NCBI GenBank assembly: GCA_007570785.1
Contig: ML664161.1
Coordinates: 44,168,418-44,232,417, forward strand
Reading direction: 5' to 3'
DNA from: Antilocapra americana
Lineage: Eukaryota; Chordata; Mammalia; Artiodactyla; Antilocapridae
DNA: 64,000 nucleotides
Part shown: one piece after another, positions 38,601-44,099 of the stretch
Numbering within the stretch: the stretch's first letter is position 1
Layout of the letters: every line of letters begins with the position of its first letter
Notes under the pieces: generated by a model
Told to the model about the DNA's origin: nothing
Databases searched by the model: none
Seen by the model: only the letters and a program-made list of their open reading frames with translations
Translations under genes and position numbers: made by a program

Positions 38601-41386
38601 TAGATACTTAGTAAATAATTTGTTGACTATCTACTTCTGAAATACTGAAAGTGTACATAATTATAGTTGCCATTGGCCATATGAACTCTTCAGCTGACTT
38701 TCCCCTCCAAATTTAATGTCTTCAGTAATGGCAGTAATGTAATAGATTTAGAAGATTTAGTTTTACTGCATAACTCCAGAAATTTTCTTTTTCCTTTTTC
38801 CTTTTTTTGGAAAGCTTTAGATAAGCCACTCTAGGATCTCCTGTTCTTTAGGGATGGTTCTTAATTTCTGTTTTTCGCTTGAGGATCTGACATGATACCA
38901 CTTGTCTGAAGATTCTGTCTCTCTAGGAACTGGCATGCTCCTGAATTGACACTAGTACTAGAGTTTTTTGTCTCACAGTTTGATTTTTAAAAATCCTTGA
39001 AGTGTATTTGTGGGCCATTATAATAAAAATATAGACAGGACCCTCAAATTTATAATGTAAAATTTGTAGTAAGACAGAAATCAGGTTAAATTTTAATTTT
39101 CATTGTAATGAAAGGTAATGTAACTGATGTTTATTTTTATATTATAGAGGGAGGGAAGAGGACAATTGAGGTGTCTATTCCAGGAGCAGAAGCCCCAGAA
39201 AGCTCAAAATGCAGTACTGTGTCTCCTACTAGTGGGCTAAATTCGAGAAGGTAGGGTTAAAATCAAAAGCACAGTTTGTGTTTTATGCTTGTTGTGAAAA
39301 AGTGAAGTGCGTAGTGGCTGACTTAGATTCAGATAGATTTACTCATGTAGAGAAAATCAAGTAATTGGGGAGGAGAATTTGAGGGCAGGGAAAAGAAGAG
39401 GAGTGAGGAAAAATCCTTCATTTAAGTAGAAAAGCATTGGGTTGGTTATTGAAAACAAAAATGGGATAATGGCACATATGTGGAGCACTTTATGGGTTAC
39501 AGACTTTGGAGGTAGTATGTGACAGGGTGGATAAACTCAGCGTTACTATTTTGTTCCTTTGCAATGAGTGAAACCAAAGCTCGTACAGCCAGTCGGGTTG
39601 TGTGCCTAGACGGGACACGTGGTCGGTGAGCGGGGATGTGCCTGGCGCTCTACATGCTGCCACACGCTGCTCCGAGTCTCATACTCTTCATGACCTCAGC
39701 CTTCTCCCCCACCCCTCTACATCTGTACTTCCTCTTTTAATGTTAAAAACACCTGTATGGTACTGTAATAGTCTTTGTACATTCCATTCAGTCTTTCTGT
39801 AAACCTAAGAATACTCTAAAAGAAGAAAATCTACTAATTAGAACAAGGCTTAGGTTGGTGAAAATATGTCACAAACAATTTACCTTATTTGGATTTAAGT
39901 CAGCCATTCCATTTCAAGCTCTTGGCAGTATTGAGAATTGTGTCTTATATCATTTTTAAAGATTAATAATGATAGATTACTCTCTCATTTTTTTTTTCTT
40001 TTCGTAAATAGATCTTCAGGGGCTGCTAGTAATTCTTGTTCTCCATTAAATGCCACCTCAGGAAGTGGGCGCTTGACACCTCTTAATCCAAGAGCAAAGG
40101 TATTTGATAAAGTGTAATTGTGAAATGTGTGTAGAGGTGAGGAGGGCAAAAGTGGAAGGTGGTTGATTTGGCAATGGTCATGCTTAATTATTATTCCTGT
40201 TACCTGAAAGATAATACAAAATGCTCAGAAGAAAAGAAATAGTAATTCAGCTTCATTATAAAAAACAAGCATGCACTTCTTTTGTTTTCTAGGGTAACTA
40301 AGGAATAGAGTACAATTCAATAAGATTTCAACAAAGATGGGCATTATTGTTTCCGGCAGAGCATTCTAAATAGTGTGGCAAGACACACAGGGGTGTCTTG
40401 GGTGGGATGTGAGTTTATGAGGTGCTGGTTTCCTCGGTCCTTGCTGTGGCTCTGTAGGCCTTGGGATAGCTGGAGCCCTGGGACCATCACTCTCCTTGTC
40501 ACTCGGCCCCAACGTGCGTATCTGGGTGTGCCACAGAGAGGTTTCATGCCACATTTAGTGAGTTCCAGCACAAACAGTTAATAAATGTCTTACATATTTT
40601 TATGGATTCTGATTTTTTACAGGAGTATATAGAAACTAAGCTTCTTACAATGTATCCAGAGTTTTTGCAAAAGGGATGTTTCTGTGCTGGTAATACAGCA
40701 AAATATATCAATAACTTTTCTTTGTTTGGTCATAGCAAATTGTGAGGATAGCTTTAAAATCATAAACATTATGTTTGCAAATGTGAGCTAACAACTGTTT
40801 GATGGTTTGCTATTCTTACTACTAGCTTCAGTAATTAGACCACATAGTGAGTGCTTCAGTAAGTGTTGAGTATTTATAGTCCAAATTAACTGATAGGCTC
40901 AGATAACCAGTTGTCCAGCACTGGAAGATTTGTCTGCTCTTTGCTGTTTTTTACATCCTGAAAAGAGCTTTAATGTAAGCTATTTTATGTAATCTGCCCT
41001 TAATTTATGAAATTTAATAACAGATTTAATTTACCAAGATCAAATAACTTTTTGTTATTTTAAAAAGTTGTATGTATGACTTGCATAAAATACTGGATTG
41101 ATCCTTTTTTAAAATATAGGCCTCCCAAATCAGTAAGGAGATCTGTTGACCAGGGAACATTTGGGAGTGTCTCTGTTACAGAATAAAAATTGCCAGTATC
41201 GATAATTTTTAGTACCATTCAGTGTTATAGGATAACTTTGGTTCTTTGTACTTGGTATGAATAATTGTAAATCTTGAGTGGTCTTGTGCTCCTGATTACT
41301 TTCTAAAGCTTTTTTACATCTTTGTTCAACAGATTGAGAAACAAAATGAAGAAGGCTGGTTTGCTCTTTCTACCCATGTGTCATAA
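2506..41386 (+). CDS. SPICE1: SPICE1, 15 coding exons (5' end outside window)
   Basis: Spindle and centriole associated protein 1 (CCDC52) is known to sit on centrioles and spindle microtubules, to act with CEP120 and CPAP in centriole elongation and duplication, and to support bipolar spindles and chromosome congression. Fifteen exons with AG acceptors and GT donors join without a frame break to 2439 nt, giving 812 residues plus stop; human SPICE1 has about 855 residues, so roughly 50 N-terminal residues lie before position 1. The joined protein closely follows the human one as I remember it: a basic RRHEIHK-type segment first, a coiled-coil region around residues 290-400, a [16 protein letters not shown] segment near 490-505, a second helical RKDIMARI region near 630, and the C-terminus [12 protein letters not shown]. 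No enzymatic domain is visible. The identification is firm; exact exon edges are read by eye from splice consensus and frame. Confidence 0.96.
2775..2905 (+). mobile_element. BovA SINE monomer
   Basis: The start is CTGGAGAAGGGAGTGGCAAC and the core CCAGTATTCTTGCCTGG. The end is diverged (GGGCATGATTTAATGACTGA). It lies 125 bp into the intron after the SPICE1 exon at 2506. Confidence 0.85.
3060..3240 (+). repeat. MIR SINE fragment and (TA)n run
   Basis: GTCACTAGCCATGTGACCTT and the following sequence to TTGGCACATAATTAGTGC follow the core and tail of MIR. A short TATATATA run follows at about 3238-3251. Confidence 0.6.
3252..4823. other. SPICE1 intron, mostly unassigned
   Basis: No exon is seen. 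About 4330-4640 resembles a diverged ancient interspersed repeat that I cannot name. The small frames around 3750-4040 lack splice context, homology or coding bias. Confidence 0.5.
4824..5053 (+). mobile_element. Bov-tA SINE
   Basis: It has a tRNA-like head (GGGGCTTCCCAGGTGGCT), a B-box-like GGTTTGATCCC and a BovA body to GGACACGACTGAAGC. It is flanked by the imperfect duplication TGTATAAATATATTT (4809-4823) and TGCATAAATAGATTT (5054-5068). Confidence 0.9.
5830..6440 (-). mobile_element. L1 LINE, antisense, interrupted
   Basis: The + strand carries TTTTAAATTGAAATATAGTT, GGGGTGCATGTATCTTTTTG, GGATATATGCCCAGGAGTGG and CACCAGTTTACATTCCCACT, typical of the ruminant L1 3' region reversed. A DNA-transposon-like piece at 6030-6216 splits it. 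Confidence 0.85.
6030..6216. mobile_element. MER1-type hAT DNA element, nested in L1
   Basis: The element begins CAGTCCCTAACCTTTTGGCA and ends GGCTGGAGACCCCTG, imperfect terminal inverted repeats of about 15 bp. The inner GGCACCAGGGACCAGTTTCA is typical of this non-autonomous hAT family. The L1 text continues on both sides. Confidence 0.65.
7290..7441 (+). mobile_element. Ruminant L1 3' end with A-rich tail
   Basis: CTGTCTACCTGAAACAACAT and GGCTATACTCCAGTACAAAA are the end of the ruminant L1 3' UTR. Two A-runs follow, at about 7402-7413 and 7426-7441, separated by TGGCATGTCTC. Confidence 0.7.
7520..7725. repeat. Dimeric palindrome-containing repeat, probably an old DNA element
   Basis: The sequence contains the perfect palindromes GGGTCATGACCC (7530-7541) and GGTTGCAACC (7684-7693). 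Two diverged copies of a unit with GGATTATGAAATCACTTTAG and GGATTGTAAAATGGAGTTAG lie about 110 bp apart. I recall similar sequence from mammalian DNA transposon remnants but cannot name the family. Confidence 0.5.
7880..8087 (+). mobile_element. Bov-tA SINE
   Basis: The tRNA-like head (GGTAAAGAATCTACCTGCCA, GGTTCAATCCCTGGG) is followed by a BovA body ending near GACAGAACTGAGTGA. Possible flanking repeats are TTATTGTAGT before and TTGTTGTAAT after. It sits about 170 bp upstream of a SPICE1 exon. Confidence 0.85.
8255..8357 (+). CDS. SPICE1: SPICE1 exon, 103 nt
   Basis: The acceptor is CTAG at 8251-8254 and the donor GTAAAG at 8358; the phase is 0 to 1. It encodes a segment beginning [19 protein letters not shown] and ending FPRRRTG across the junction. 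The following intron is only 216 bp, by far the shortest of the gene. Confidence 0.95.
8574..8680 (+). CDS. SPICE1: SPICE1 exon, 107 nt
   Basis: The acceptor TTGCAG ends at 8573 and the donor is GTAATG at 8681; the phase is 1 to 0. It encodes [20 protein letters not shown] and ends SVIEPQ. The segment is rich in Pro and Ser, with no predicted fold. Together with the previous exon it forms a 210-nt in-frame pair. Confidence 0.95.
8880..9300 (+). repeat. Two MIR fragments
   Basis: About 8885-9010 has TTATTCCCATTTAGCAGATG and AAGTGACTTGTCTAAG; about 9085-9300 has GTTACTTGCTAGCTGTTTGA and TTGTTGTGAGGCTTAGC. Both follow MIR-type text. Confidence 0.55.
9309..9437 (-). mobile_element. BovA SINE, antisense, with target-site duplication
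   Basis: The + strand has GTTGCTCAGTTGTGTCCGAC through to GCCATTTCCTTCTCCA. It is flanked by the perfect 11-bp repeat TCTAATGTATT at 9298-9308 and 9438-9448. Confidence 0.92.
9651..9870 (+). mobile_element. Bov-tA SINE (first of a tandem pair)
   Basis: It starts GGCTTCCCAGGTGGTGCTAG, includes GGTTCAATACCTGG and ends near GGACACAACTGAATGACTTA. The next SINE begins about ten bases later in the same direction. Confidence 0.9.
9880..10083 (+). mobile_element. Bov-tA SINE (second of a tandem pair)
   Basis: It starts GGGCTTCCCAGGCGGCTCAG, with an A-box-like head, and ends near GGATGTGACTGAGCAAG. It differs from its neighbour at many sites, so the pair arose by two insertions rather than by duplication. 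Confidence 0.9.
10340..11600. repeat. Purine-rich ancient repeat-like stretch
   Basis: The sequence is rich in AG runs and includes phrases such as GAGCCACTAAAGGATTTTAA and GAACATGACTGTTGAGGGCT that recur in old mammalian interspersed repeats. Similar text recurs near 28430-28560, 29290-29480 and 47560-47660. I cannot name the family. No exon is seen. Confidence 0.4.
11181..11305 (-). mobile_element. BovA SINE, antisense
   Basis: The + strand has CTGCTGCTGCTGCTAAGTCG and then GATTCTCCAGGCAAGAATAC. The flanks ATTGATATCTAATG and ATTGATGTCTAGTG form an imperfect target-site duplication. Confidence 0.88.
11768..11883 (+). CDS. SPICE1: SPICE1 exon, 116 nt
   Basis: The acceptor TTGTAAG ends at 11767 and the donor is GTAAGT at 11884; the phase is 0 to 2. 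It encodes an acidic, Ser-rich stretch beginning [20 protein letters not shown] and ending NANAGT over the junction. The next intron is the longest in the window (about 9.8 kb) and full of repeats. Confidence 0.94.
11935..13240 (-). mobile_element. L1 LINE, antisense (3' UTR and end of ORF2)
   Basis: The + strand runs from CCAGCTTTATTGAGGTATAA through GGATATATGCCCAGGAATGT to AATATTAATTCTCCCAATCC, the reversed ORF2 end. There are stops and frameshifts throughout. It starts 52 bp after a SPICE1 donor. Confidence 0.85.
13390..14527 (-). pseudogene. Probable 3' UTR part of the SRD5A2 retrocopy
   Basis: On the minus strand, sequence just after the pseudogene stop (about 14527 down to 14400) resembles the start of the SRD5A2 3' untranslated region as I remember it, for example GCTGCTGA and a CTGTAA context. 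Further down, to the L1 that ends near 13240, I recognise no repeat family, so this may be more of the same long UTR. No clear poly(A) remnant (a poly-T on +) was found, so the lower edge is a guess. Confidence 0.4.
14528..15000 (-). pseudogene. SRD5A2P (descriptive): SRD5A2 processed pseudogene, exons 2-5 without introns
   Basis: The minus strand reads as a broken copy of steroid 5-alpha-reductase 2, the membrane enzyme that reduces testosterone to dihydrotestosterone. Recognisable pieces in order are a FVYSLL-like start near 14995, [17 protein letters not shown], a [12 protein letters not shown] stretch, [11 protein letters not shown] and, in another frame, [15 protein letters not shown] followed by TAA (stop complement at 14528-14530). 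Parental exons 2 to 5 run together with no introns, so it came from spliced RNA. Compared with the human coding sequence there is an 11-base deletion before YYL, a one-base loss after IHSDY, a one-base gain in a T run near the end and another one-base loss just before EDHP. It cannot code. Similarity starts almost exactly at the parental exon 1/2 junction. It lies antisense in a SPICE1 intron. Confidence 0.85.
15125..17350 (-). mobile_element. Old L1 LINE, antisense (ORF2 region)
   Basis: The + strand shows reversed ORF2 text, for example TATCCTGTCATCTGCAAATA (palm region of the reverse transcriptase), GGGCATCCTTGTTTTGCTCC and GAGAGTGGTGTTTTAAAGTC. It is heavily decayed. The last few hundred bases, to about 18000, are AT-rich and not clearly L1. 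Confidence 0.7.
18088..18169 (+). mobile_element. Very short L1 3' end with perfect target-site duplication
   Basis: The body has GAATTCATGTCAATGTATGG and ends in an A-rich tail. It is flanked on both sides by AAGATTAGTTTTATC (18073-18087 and 18170-18184), 15 of 15 identical. The insert is only 82 bp. Confidence 0.88.
18185..19050. other. SPICE1 intron, little recognised
   Basis: About 18270-18440 is MIR-like (GTCTTTATTTCCTCAGTTGT then AAAATATGAGG). The rest shows no feature I can support. Small frames at 18639-18878 and 18870-19100 have no homology or splice support. Confidence 0.5.
19055..19285 (-). mobile_element. Bov-tA SINE, antisense, next to a GT repeat
   Basis: It begins at a GTGTGTGTGCGTGTGTGG run, continues GTTGCTTCAGTCGTGTCTTG and ends with the reversed tRNA head (GGCAGGCAGGTTCACCG, GCCACCTGCATG). 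Confidence 0.85.
19628..19760 (-). mobile_element. BovB LINE 3' fragment, antisense
   Basis: It has CACTTCAGTTGCTAAGTCGT, CATGGACTGCAGCACGCCAG and ATCTCCCAGAGTTTGCTC. The sequence after the shared BovA-like part follows BovB, not the SINE. Confidence 0.7.
19880..20200. repeat. Ancient interspersed repeat, family not named
   Basis: CTGGGACTGTGTTAACAAAT, ACTTGGTGGCTTCAAACAGC and TATTTATTCTCTCACAGTTC are well known from mammalian genomes as a common old repeat. I do not recall its name with certainty. Confidence 0.5.
20215..20395 (+). mobile_element. Bov-tA SINE, head truncated
   Basis: It begins inside the tRNA-like part (CCTGGTTCAATCCCTGGGTC) and continues with a full BovA body to CAGGACTGAGTGACTAAA. 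Confidence 0.85.
20620..21110 (-). mobile_element. Old L1 3' region, antisense
   Basis: The + strand has TTTCATTGATTTATAGTTCA, ACCCATTTAAAGTATAAGAT and TAGACATTTGGGTTGTTTCT. It includes a GT run at about 20838-20853 and a T run at about 20984-21002. Confidence 0.7.
21645..21787 (+). CDS. SPICE1: SPICE1 exon, 143 nt
   Basis: The acceptor ATAG ends at 21644 and the donor is AAG|GTTTGG at 21788, which is weak at +3 and +4. The phase is 2 to 1. It encodes [20 protein letters not shown], continues [10 protein letters not shown] and ends PSGEQK, matching human SPICE1 closely. Confidence 0.94.
21855..22215 (-). mobile_element. Young ruminant L1 3' UTR, antisense, with T run
   Basis: After a T run (the reversed poly(A)) it reads TTGTTTTTGCCATACATTGT, ACCATGGGTTTACATATGCT and CCCCTCCCTCCTCCCTGCC. 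This text recurs at 45.8 kb and, in sense direction, at 63.8 kb. It begins about 65 bp after a SPICE1 donor. Confidence 0.8.
22334..22471 (+). CDS. SPICE1: SPICE1 exon, 138 nt, with tandem donor
   Basis: The acceptor TTGTAG ends at 22333 and the phase is 1 to 1. It encodes [20 protein letters not shown] and later [17 protein letters not shown]. The donor that reproduces the human junction (LLxKVKRKP) is the weak AAAG|GTTCAG at 22472. Six bases upstream, at 22466, lies GTAAAG, which would also keep frame and remove two residues. The exon is symmetric, so it could also be skipped in frame. Confidence 0.92.
22495..22615 (+). mobile_element. L1 3' UTR scrap just after a SPICE1 donor
   Basis: TGACTCAGGGAGTTCAAACA and GGGGCTCTGTATCAACC match the ruminant L1 3' UTR also seen at 35.2 kb. 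It begins roughly 25 bp after the weak donor at 22472. Confidence 0.6.
22941..23206 (+). CDS. SPICE1: SPICE1 exon, 266 nt (coiled-coil region)
   Basis: The acceptor TTATCAG ends at 22940 and the donor is GTAAGG at 23207; the phase is 1 to 0. It encodes a basic linker beginning [15 protein letters not shown] and then a conserved helical block: [30 protein letters not shown], and [18 protein letters not shown]. This is among the best conserved parts of the protein. Confidence 0.95.
23270..25285 (-). mobile_element. L1 LINE, antisense, internally deleted, with 5' UTR
   Basis: About 23290-23935 is reversed ORF2 (TTCTGCATCTATTGAGATGA, AAGCCATCAGGTCCTGGGCT). About 23936-24350 is reversed early ORF1, and 24350-25285 is a GC-rich 5' UTR ending GTGGAGATCT. 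The jump from mid-ORF2 to ORF1 marks a large internal deletion. Open frames here are not genes. Confidence 0.8.
25941..26072 (+). CDS. SPICE1: SPICE1 exon, 132 nt (coiled coil)
   Basis: The acceptor TTGGTAG ends at 25940 after a long T-rich tract, and the donor is GTATTT at 26073. It holds 44 whole codons (phase 0 to 0). It begins [20 protein letters not shown] and continues into [18 protein letters not shown], a clear heptad-type coiled coil. Confidence 0.95.
27206..27390 (+). mobile_element. BovA SINE containing an assembly gap
   Basis: The start is CTGGAGAAGGAAATGGCAGC and the end GGACACGACTGAAGC. The flanks CTACTCCCTT (27196-27205) and CTACTCTCTT (27391-27400) are a near-perfect duplication. 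Ten N at 27268-27277 split it, and the 47 bases before the gap are repeated exactly after it. Confidence 0.88.
27268..27277. other. Assembly gap (10 N)
   Basis: This is the only run of N in the window. It is flanked by two identical 47-bp copies (27221-27267 and 27278-27324), so the gap probably has no real length. Confidence 0.95.
27724..27945 (-). mobile_element. Bov-tA SINE, antisense
   Basis: It starts GCTAAGTCTCTTCAGTCATG and ends with the reversed tRNA head (GGTGAGTTCTTTACCACTAG, GGAAGTCCC). Confidence 0.88.
28010..28560. repeat. L2-like and other ancient repeat text
   Basis: TTTATTGAGCACTTACTGTG and GTACCTGGCACTGTTTTAGG are typical of old L2-type repeats. The following AG-rich part resembles the stretch at 10.4-11.6 kb. 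Confidence 0.5.
28750..29290. other. SPICE1 intron without recognised features
   Basis: The stretch shows no exon, SINE or LINE text that I recognise. A small frame at 29032-29241 has no support. Confidence 0.4.
29625..29940. repeat. DNA-transposon-like (Tigger-type) remnant
   Basis: ACAGTTGATCCTTGGACTGC, GTTCACTTATATGTGAATTT and TTCAATGTATATGTACTACA follow a common Tigger-like element by recall. The far end is not clear. Confidence 0.45.
30328..30472 (+). CDS. SPICE1: SPICE1 exon, 145 nt
   Basis: The acceptor TCTCTAG ends at 30327 and the donor is GTGAGT at 30473; the phase is 0 to 1. It encodes [20 protein letters not shown] and [11 protein letters not shown], the end of the coiled-coil block, followed by a less conserved linker. 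Confidence 0.95.
30600..30850. repeat. L2/MIR-type old repeat
   Basis: TATTTATTGGATACTTGCTC, TTATCTCATTTAATTCTCAT and CCCATTTTTTAGATGAGAAA are typical of L2/MIR 3' ends. It lies about 125 bp after a SPICE1 exon. Confidence 0.55.
31352..31576 (+). CDS. SPICE1: SPICE1 exon, 225 nt
   Basis: The acceptor CCTTCAG ends at 31351 and the donor is GTAAGC at 31577; the phase is 1 to 1. It encodes [20 protein letters not shown] and later [20 protein letters not shown] before SPLQD. The TPPRQKS segment is a possible proline-directed kinase site (inference from motif only). Confidence 0.95.
31893..32505 (-). mobile_element. BovB LINE 3' region, antisense
   Basis: The + strand reads GTTGTTCAGTTGCTCAGTTG, CAGCATCAGGGTCTTTTCTA and TTTCATGGCTGCAGTCAATG. 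The minus strand gives pieces such as [20 protein letters not shown] of the BovB polyprotein end, with stops and shifts. Confidence 0.88.
33328..33470 (+). mobile_element. CHR-type tRNA-derived SINE
   Basis: GGGACTTGCCTGGTGGCCCA, GCAGGGGCTGCAGGTTC and ACTAAGACCCACACGG follow the CHR family. It ends in an A-rich GGAAATAAAAG stretch. Confidence 0.75.
33833..34323 (+). CDS. SPICE1: SPICE1 exon, 491 nt (largest)
   Basis: The acceptor TCTACAG ends at 33832 and the donor is GTGAGT at 34324; the phase is 1 to 0. It starts [20 protein letters not shown], passes through a long low-complexity Ser/Gln-rich stretch, and ends in a helical block with [20 protein letters not shown] and then [13 protein letters not shown]. 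Confidence 0.95.
34936..35435 (+). mobile_element. L1 3' UTR insertion with target-site duplication
   Basis: A 500-bp 5'-truncated copy contains a (TA)n run near 35035, AGGGCAACAGTGGAGAAACA, CTATGGCTGATTCATGTTGA and an A-rich tail. The flanks AAAGTCTACACACTG (34921-34935) and AAAGTTTACACACTG (35436-35450) match at 14 of 15 bases. Confidence 0.85.
35451..36778. other. SPICE1 intron without recognised features
   Basis: No SINE, LINE or exon text is recognised. Frames at 35519-35878 and 35751-35948 overlap on opposite strands and show no homology. Confidence 0.45.
36779..36962 (+). CDS. SPICE1: SPICE1 exon, 184 nt
   Basis: The acceptor TTTAAAG ends at 36778 and the donor is GTTAGT at 36963; the phase is 0 to 1. 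It encodes [20 protein letters not shown], a helical stretch [15 protein letters not shown], and a Pro/Ser-rich end ([14 protein letters not shown]). Confidence 0.95.
36963..39147. other. SPICE1 intron, mostly unique sequence
   Basis: About 37955-38125 carries L2-like text (CCAACTATGTGCCACCGTGT, GGGCACTGGGGATCC) and 38260-38350 a MIR-like stretch. The rest looks unique and has no supported feature. This is one of the least repeat-rich parts of the window. Confidence 0.5.
39148..39250 (+). CDS. SPICE1: SPICE1 exon, 103 nt
   Basis: The acceptor ATTATAG ends at 39147 and the donor is GTAGGG at 39251; the phase is 1 to 2. It encodes [20 protein letters not shown] and [13 protein letters not shown], nearly the human sequence. 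Confidence 0.95.
40012..40099 (+). CDS. SPICE1: SPICE1 penultimate coding exon, 88 nt
   Basis: The acceptor AAATAG ends at 40011 and the donor is GTATTT at 40100; the phase is 2 to 0. It encodes [20 protein letters not shown] then LTPLNPRAK. It ends on a whole codon, which fixes the frame of any read-through splice (see findings). Confidence 0.95.
41333..41386 (+). CDS. SPICE1: SPICE1 terminal coding exon with stop
   Basis: The acceptor TTCAACAG ends at 41332. It encodes [17 protein letters not shown] followed by TAA at 41384-41386, as in the human protein. The exon continues as the 3' untranslated region. Confidence 0.96.
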   Translation: MEKQNEEGWFALSTHVS

Positions 41387-41790
41387 GTGAGGTTGAGTTG
41401 TAGAGTTTGTTTTCAGTAATATGTTCTTGAACTTCTACTCCCCTTTCCCTCCTCCTGTTTTCAAGTTTCTATGTTTTTCTTTCAGATAAAACTTAACAAA
41501 ATCTTGTGAATTAACACTAATGGCACCAAGAAATAAAGCAATTATTTTAATTTCTGCCTTTTCAAATAGATTTCTGACAGATAGCCTTGTGAATAAAATT
41601 TGACTAGAGGAAAATTAAAATTGTGTATCCTAATAAATTCAAGGGTTTTTTCAGTATTATATTTTTATCTTTATCATCTTTATTCAGAATTTTTAGGTCT
41701 TAGTATATCTTAAATGTTGTTTAATTTTTTCTGAAGAACTAAGTTGGTTTTCATATAACTTACAATAAAATGCCTCTGTGTGACTAAATT
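41387..41790 (+). terminator. SPICE1: SPICE1 3' untranslated region with candidate poly(A) signals
   Basis: AATAAA hexamers follow the stop codon at 41532-41537, 41592-41597, 41632-41637 and 41764-41769. The last is followed by a TG-rich stretch (CCTCTGTGTGAC) of the kind found downstream of cleavage sites. Which signal is used cannot be told from sequence. An antisense BovB piece begins at about 41948, so the main 3' end is probably before that. Confidence 0.55.
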
Positions 41791-41947
41791 CTGGCTTTCA
41801 GAAAAATTTAACACCCCATTTTTGGGGAAGTCGCTGTGTCTATCACTTTTTCTATCAAGCAAATGTATGGTTTTAAGTAAGCGTGGGAGTATTTGTTTAT
41901 ATTTACTTAAGCAAGTAAGCGTGGTTATATATATTATAAAGTTCTTC

Positions 41948-42285
41948 AGTTCAGTTACTCAGTTGTGCCTGACTCTCTGCAACCCCATGGACTGTAGCAC
42001 ACCAGGCTTCCGTGTCCATCATCAACTCGTGTGGAGCTTGCTCAAACTCATGTCCATCGAGTCAGTGCTGCCATGTCATCCTCTGTGGTCCCTTCTCCTT
42101 CCGCCCTCAATCTTTCCCAGCATCAGGGTCTTTTCCAGTGAGTCAGCTCTTCACATCAGGTGGCCAAAGTACTGGAGCTTCAGCTTCAGCATCAGTCCTT
42201 CCAATGAACATTCAGGACTGATTTCTTTTAGGATGGACTGGTTTGATCTCCTTGCAGTCCAAGGGACCCTCAAGGGTCTTCTCTT
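41948..42285 (-). mobile_element. BovB LINE 3' region, antisense
   Basis: CAGTTCAGTTACTCAGTTGT, CAGCATCAGGGTCTTTTCCA and GGACTGATTTCTTTTAGGAT follow BovB. It lies about 180 bp past the last candidate SPICE1 poly(A) signal. Confidence 0.87.
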
Positions 42286-42289
42286 CACT

Positions 42290-43205
42290 ATAAAGTTCTT
42301 ACATAGTCTTCAAATTTGAAAATGTCACATTAGTTATGGTAATGTATATTAAATAAATAACAGTTGAGCTTAAATATCTCAGTACAGAAACATTGATTTA
42401 TGGCTTATTTAATGTTTGGGACAGAATTGAGTACAAAATGTTTCTAGCACGTTTTCGCAGCCTTTAATCTACTATACAATAATCTGCTATACCTTCAGGG
42501 TAGATTTTTCTCAGGGTACTTGTTTGGTCTCACATATTGGTTGCTATTTTAAACTTGGGGTTTTGCATGGCCTCTGCTCCTACGCTCCTATGATAGGAAT
42601 TTTCAGCCAAAGTGAGGTGGGACTGGGAAGGGGGAAACACATTGAAACTACTTGGGGGAACTTCCTCAAACAGCACAGGCATCACTGATTGTATTTATGT
42701 GAAGTCATCTGTGTGCATTTGCATTATTGCAGATTCTTCCATCTGTATTGTACTTTTTAAAACTTGGTATTTAATAAATACTTTCCCTGTCTGAGATGTT
42801 AAACCATTTTGGTGTTATTCCTTGTATTATTGAAATGTCAGGTTATCTGCTTGGTTTGTGAATGCATTATTTTGACATACATTGGGCTGAACTTTTTGGC
42901 CAACTCAGTATTTTCTTTCATATTCTCCAACTTGTTGACTCTTTATTTTTTTCCTCTATATTCCTTTCAACCTCTAAGATGCCTTTGCATGACATTTTTA
43001 AAAGCTACTTAGGATGATTTAATGTGCAGTCGGAGTTGAGAAACAATGCAAAGAACTCTTACCGGTAGCTCACTGGCAACCTGGGGGACTGGCATGTAAG
43101 TATTCATCCTGTTAATGTTTGTTTTTGCTGATAAAATACAAAAGTAGATTGAAAAAACTCCAATAATAATAGATGCAGAGTAAGGAGACTTTCTTTCTTA
43201 GGCCT
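42290..43205. other. Intergenic spacer, nothing recognised
   Basis: The sequence is AT-rich with no gene or repeat that I can name. An AATAAA at about 42773-42778 could serve a longer SPICE1 3' UTR, but nothing else supports that. Confidence 0.4.
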
Positions 43206-43395
43206 TCTGAAGTAATGCTTCTCAACTTCAGCTGCCATTAGAGTCATCTGGGGACCTTCTAAAATTCCCCATTCCCAGTCCTCACTCCAGACCAATTAAG
43301 TTAGAATCTCTGGGGGTTGGGGGTGGGGGGACACAAGCACTAGTATATTAAAATCCTCCTGAGATGATTCCAGTGAATAGCCAAGTTTGGGAAAC
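43205..43395. repeat. MER20/MER5-like hAT remnant
   Basis: AATGCTTCTCAACTTCAGCT, GTCATCTGGGGACCTTCTAA and TTAGAATCTCTGGGGG follow the MER20/MER5 family. A G-rich tract lies at about 43311-43330. Confidence 0.6.
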
Positions 43396-43504
43396 ATCAT
43401 TATAAAGATATCTATTATCCCTAAATCATAAATTAGTGCATATTTGGTTTTAATTAATAGTTAAACTGCCTTTATTAGATCCTCTTTATCAACTTTCAGA
43501 CAGC

Positions 43505-43690
43505 ATCAGTGGGTCTCGAAACATGAACCCCAGCCAGCAGCATCAGCATCACCTGGTGTACCTACTAGAAATGAAAATTTGGGAGCCCTACCCCAGACCT
43601 ATTGATCAGAAACTCTGATCTCTTTTTAAATAAGCCTTTTATGTGGCTTGGTTCATGGTCAAACTTGGGAACCATGAATCTATAGTATTG
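43505..43690. repeat. MER5A-like hAT remnant
   Basis: CAGCATCAGCATCACCTGGT, CTACCCCAGACCTATTGATC and AGAAACTCTGATCTC follow MER5A. Confidence 0.65.
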
Positions 43691-44099
43691 CAGACCAGTG
43701 AACTCTGCTATATTTGACTGTGACGTACTATTGATACATTTGTATTTACTTTTAACAGTCCAAACTCAGATTACTTGTGTTTCTTGGATTTAGATGCAAG
43801 GTTTTTGCTAACATGTCTTCTCCAGTATGCCCCAGAAAGCCAGTAATCACGTGCTAAATTTCAATAAAATTTGCAGTTCTTCAGATTACAGTTTCTCCTC
43901 CTCCAGGGAGGAAAACTATATGTGGACAGCTAAATCCACAGATATGATATAATCATTCCTATAACATATAGCAAAATCATTTGAATTAGCAGAATTTAAT
44001 AATAGTTTACTGTTTGCTAAGCACCAGGCACTGTTTTAGCCACATGATTTCATGACACCATAAGAACTGGATATGAATAAGTGATTGAACAACAACACC

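Noticed and set aside
41780..42319. 179-codon frame just after SPICE1
   Set aside because: Most of it runs through an antisense BovB piece in the wrong strand; no homology outside the repeat.
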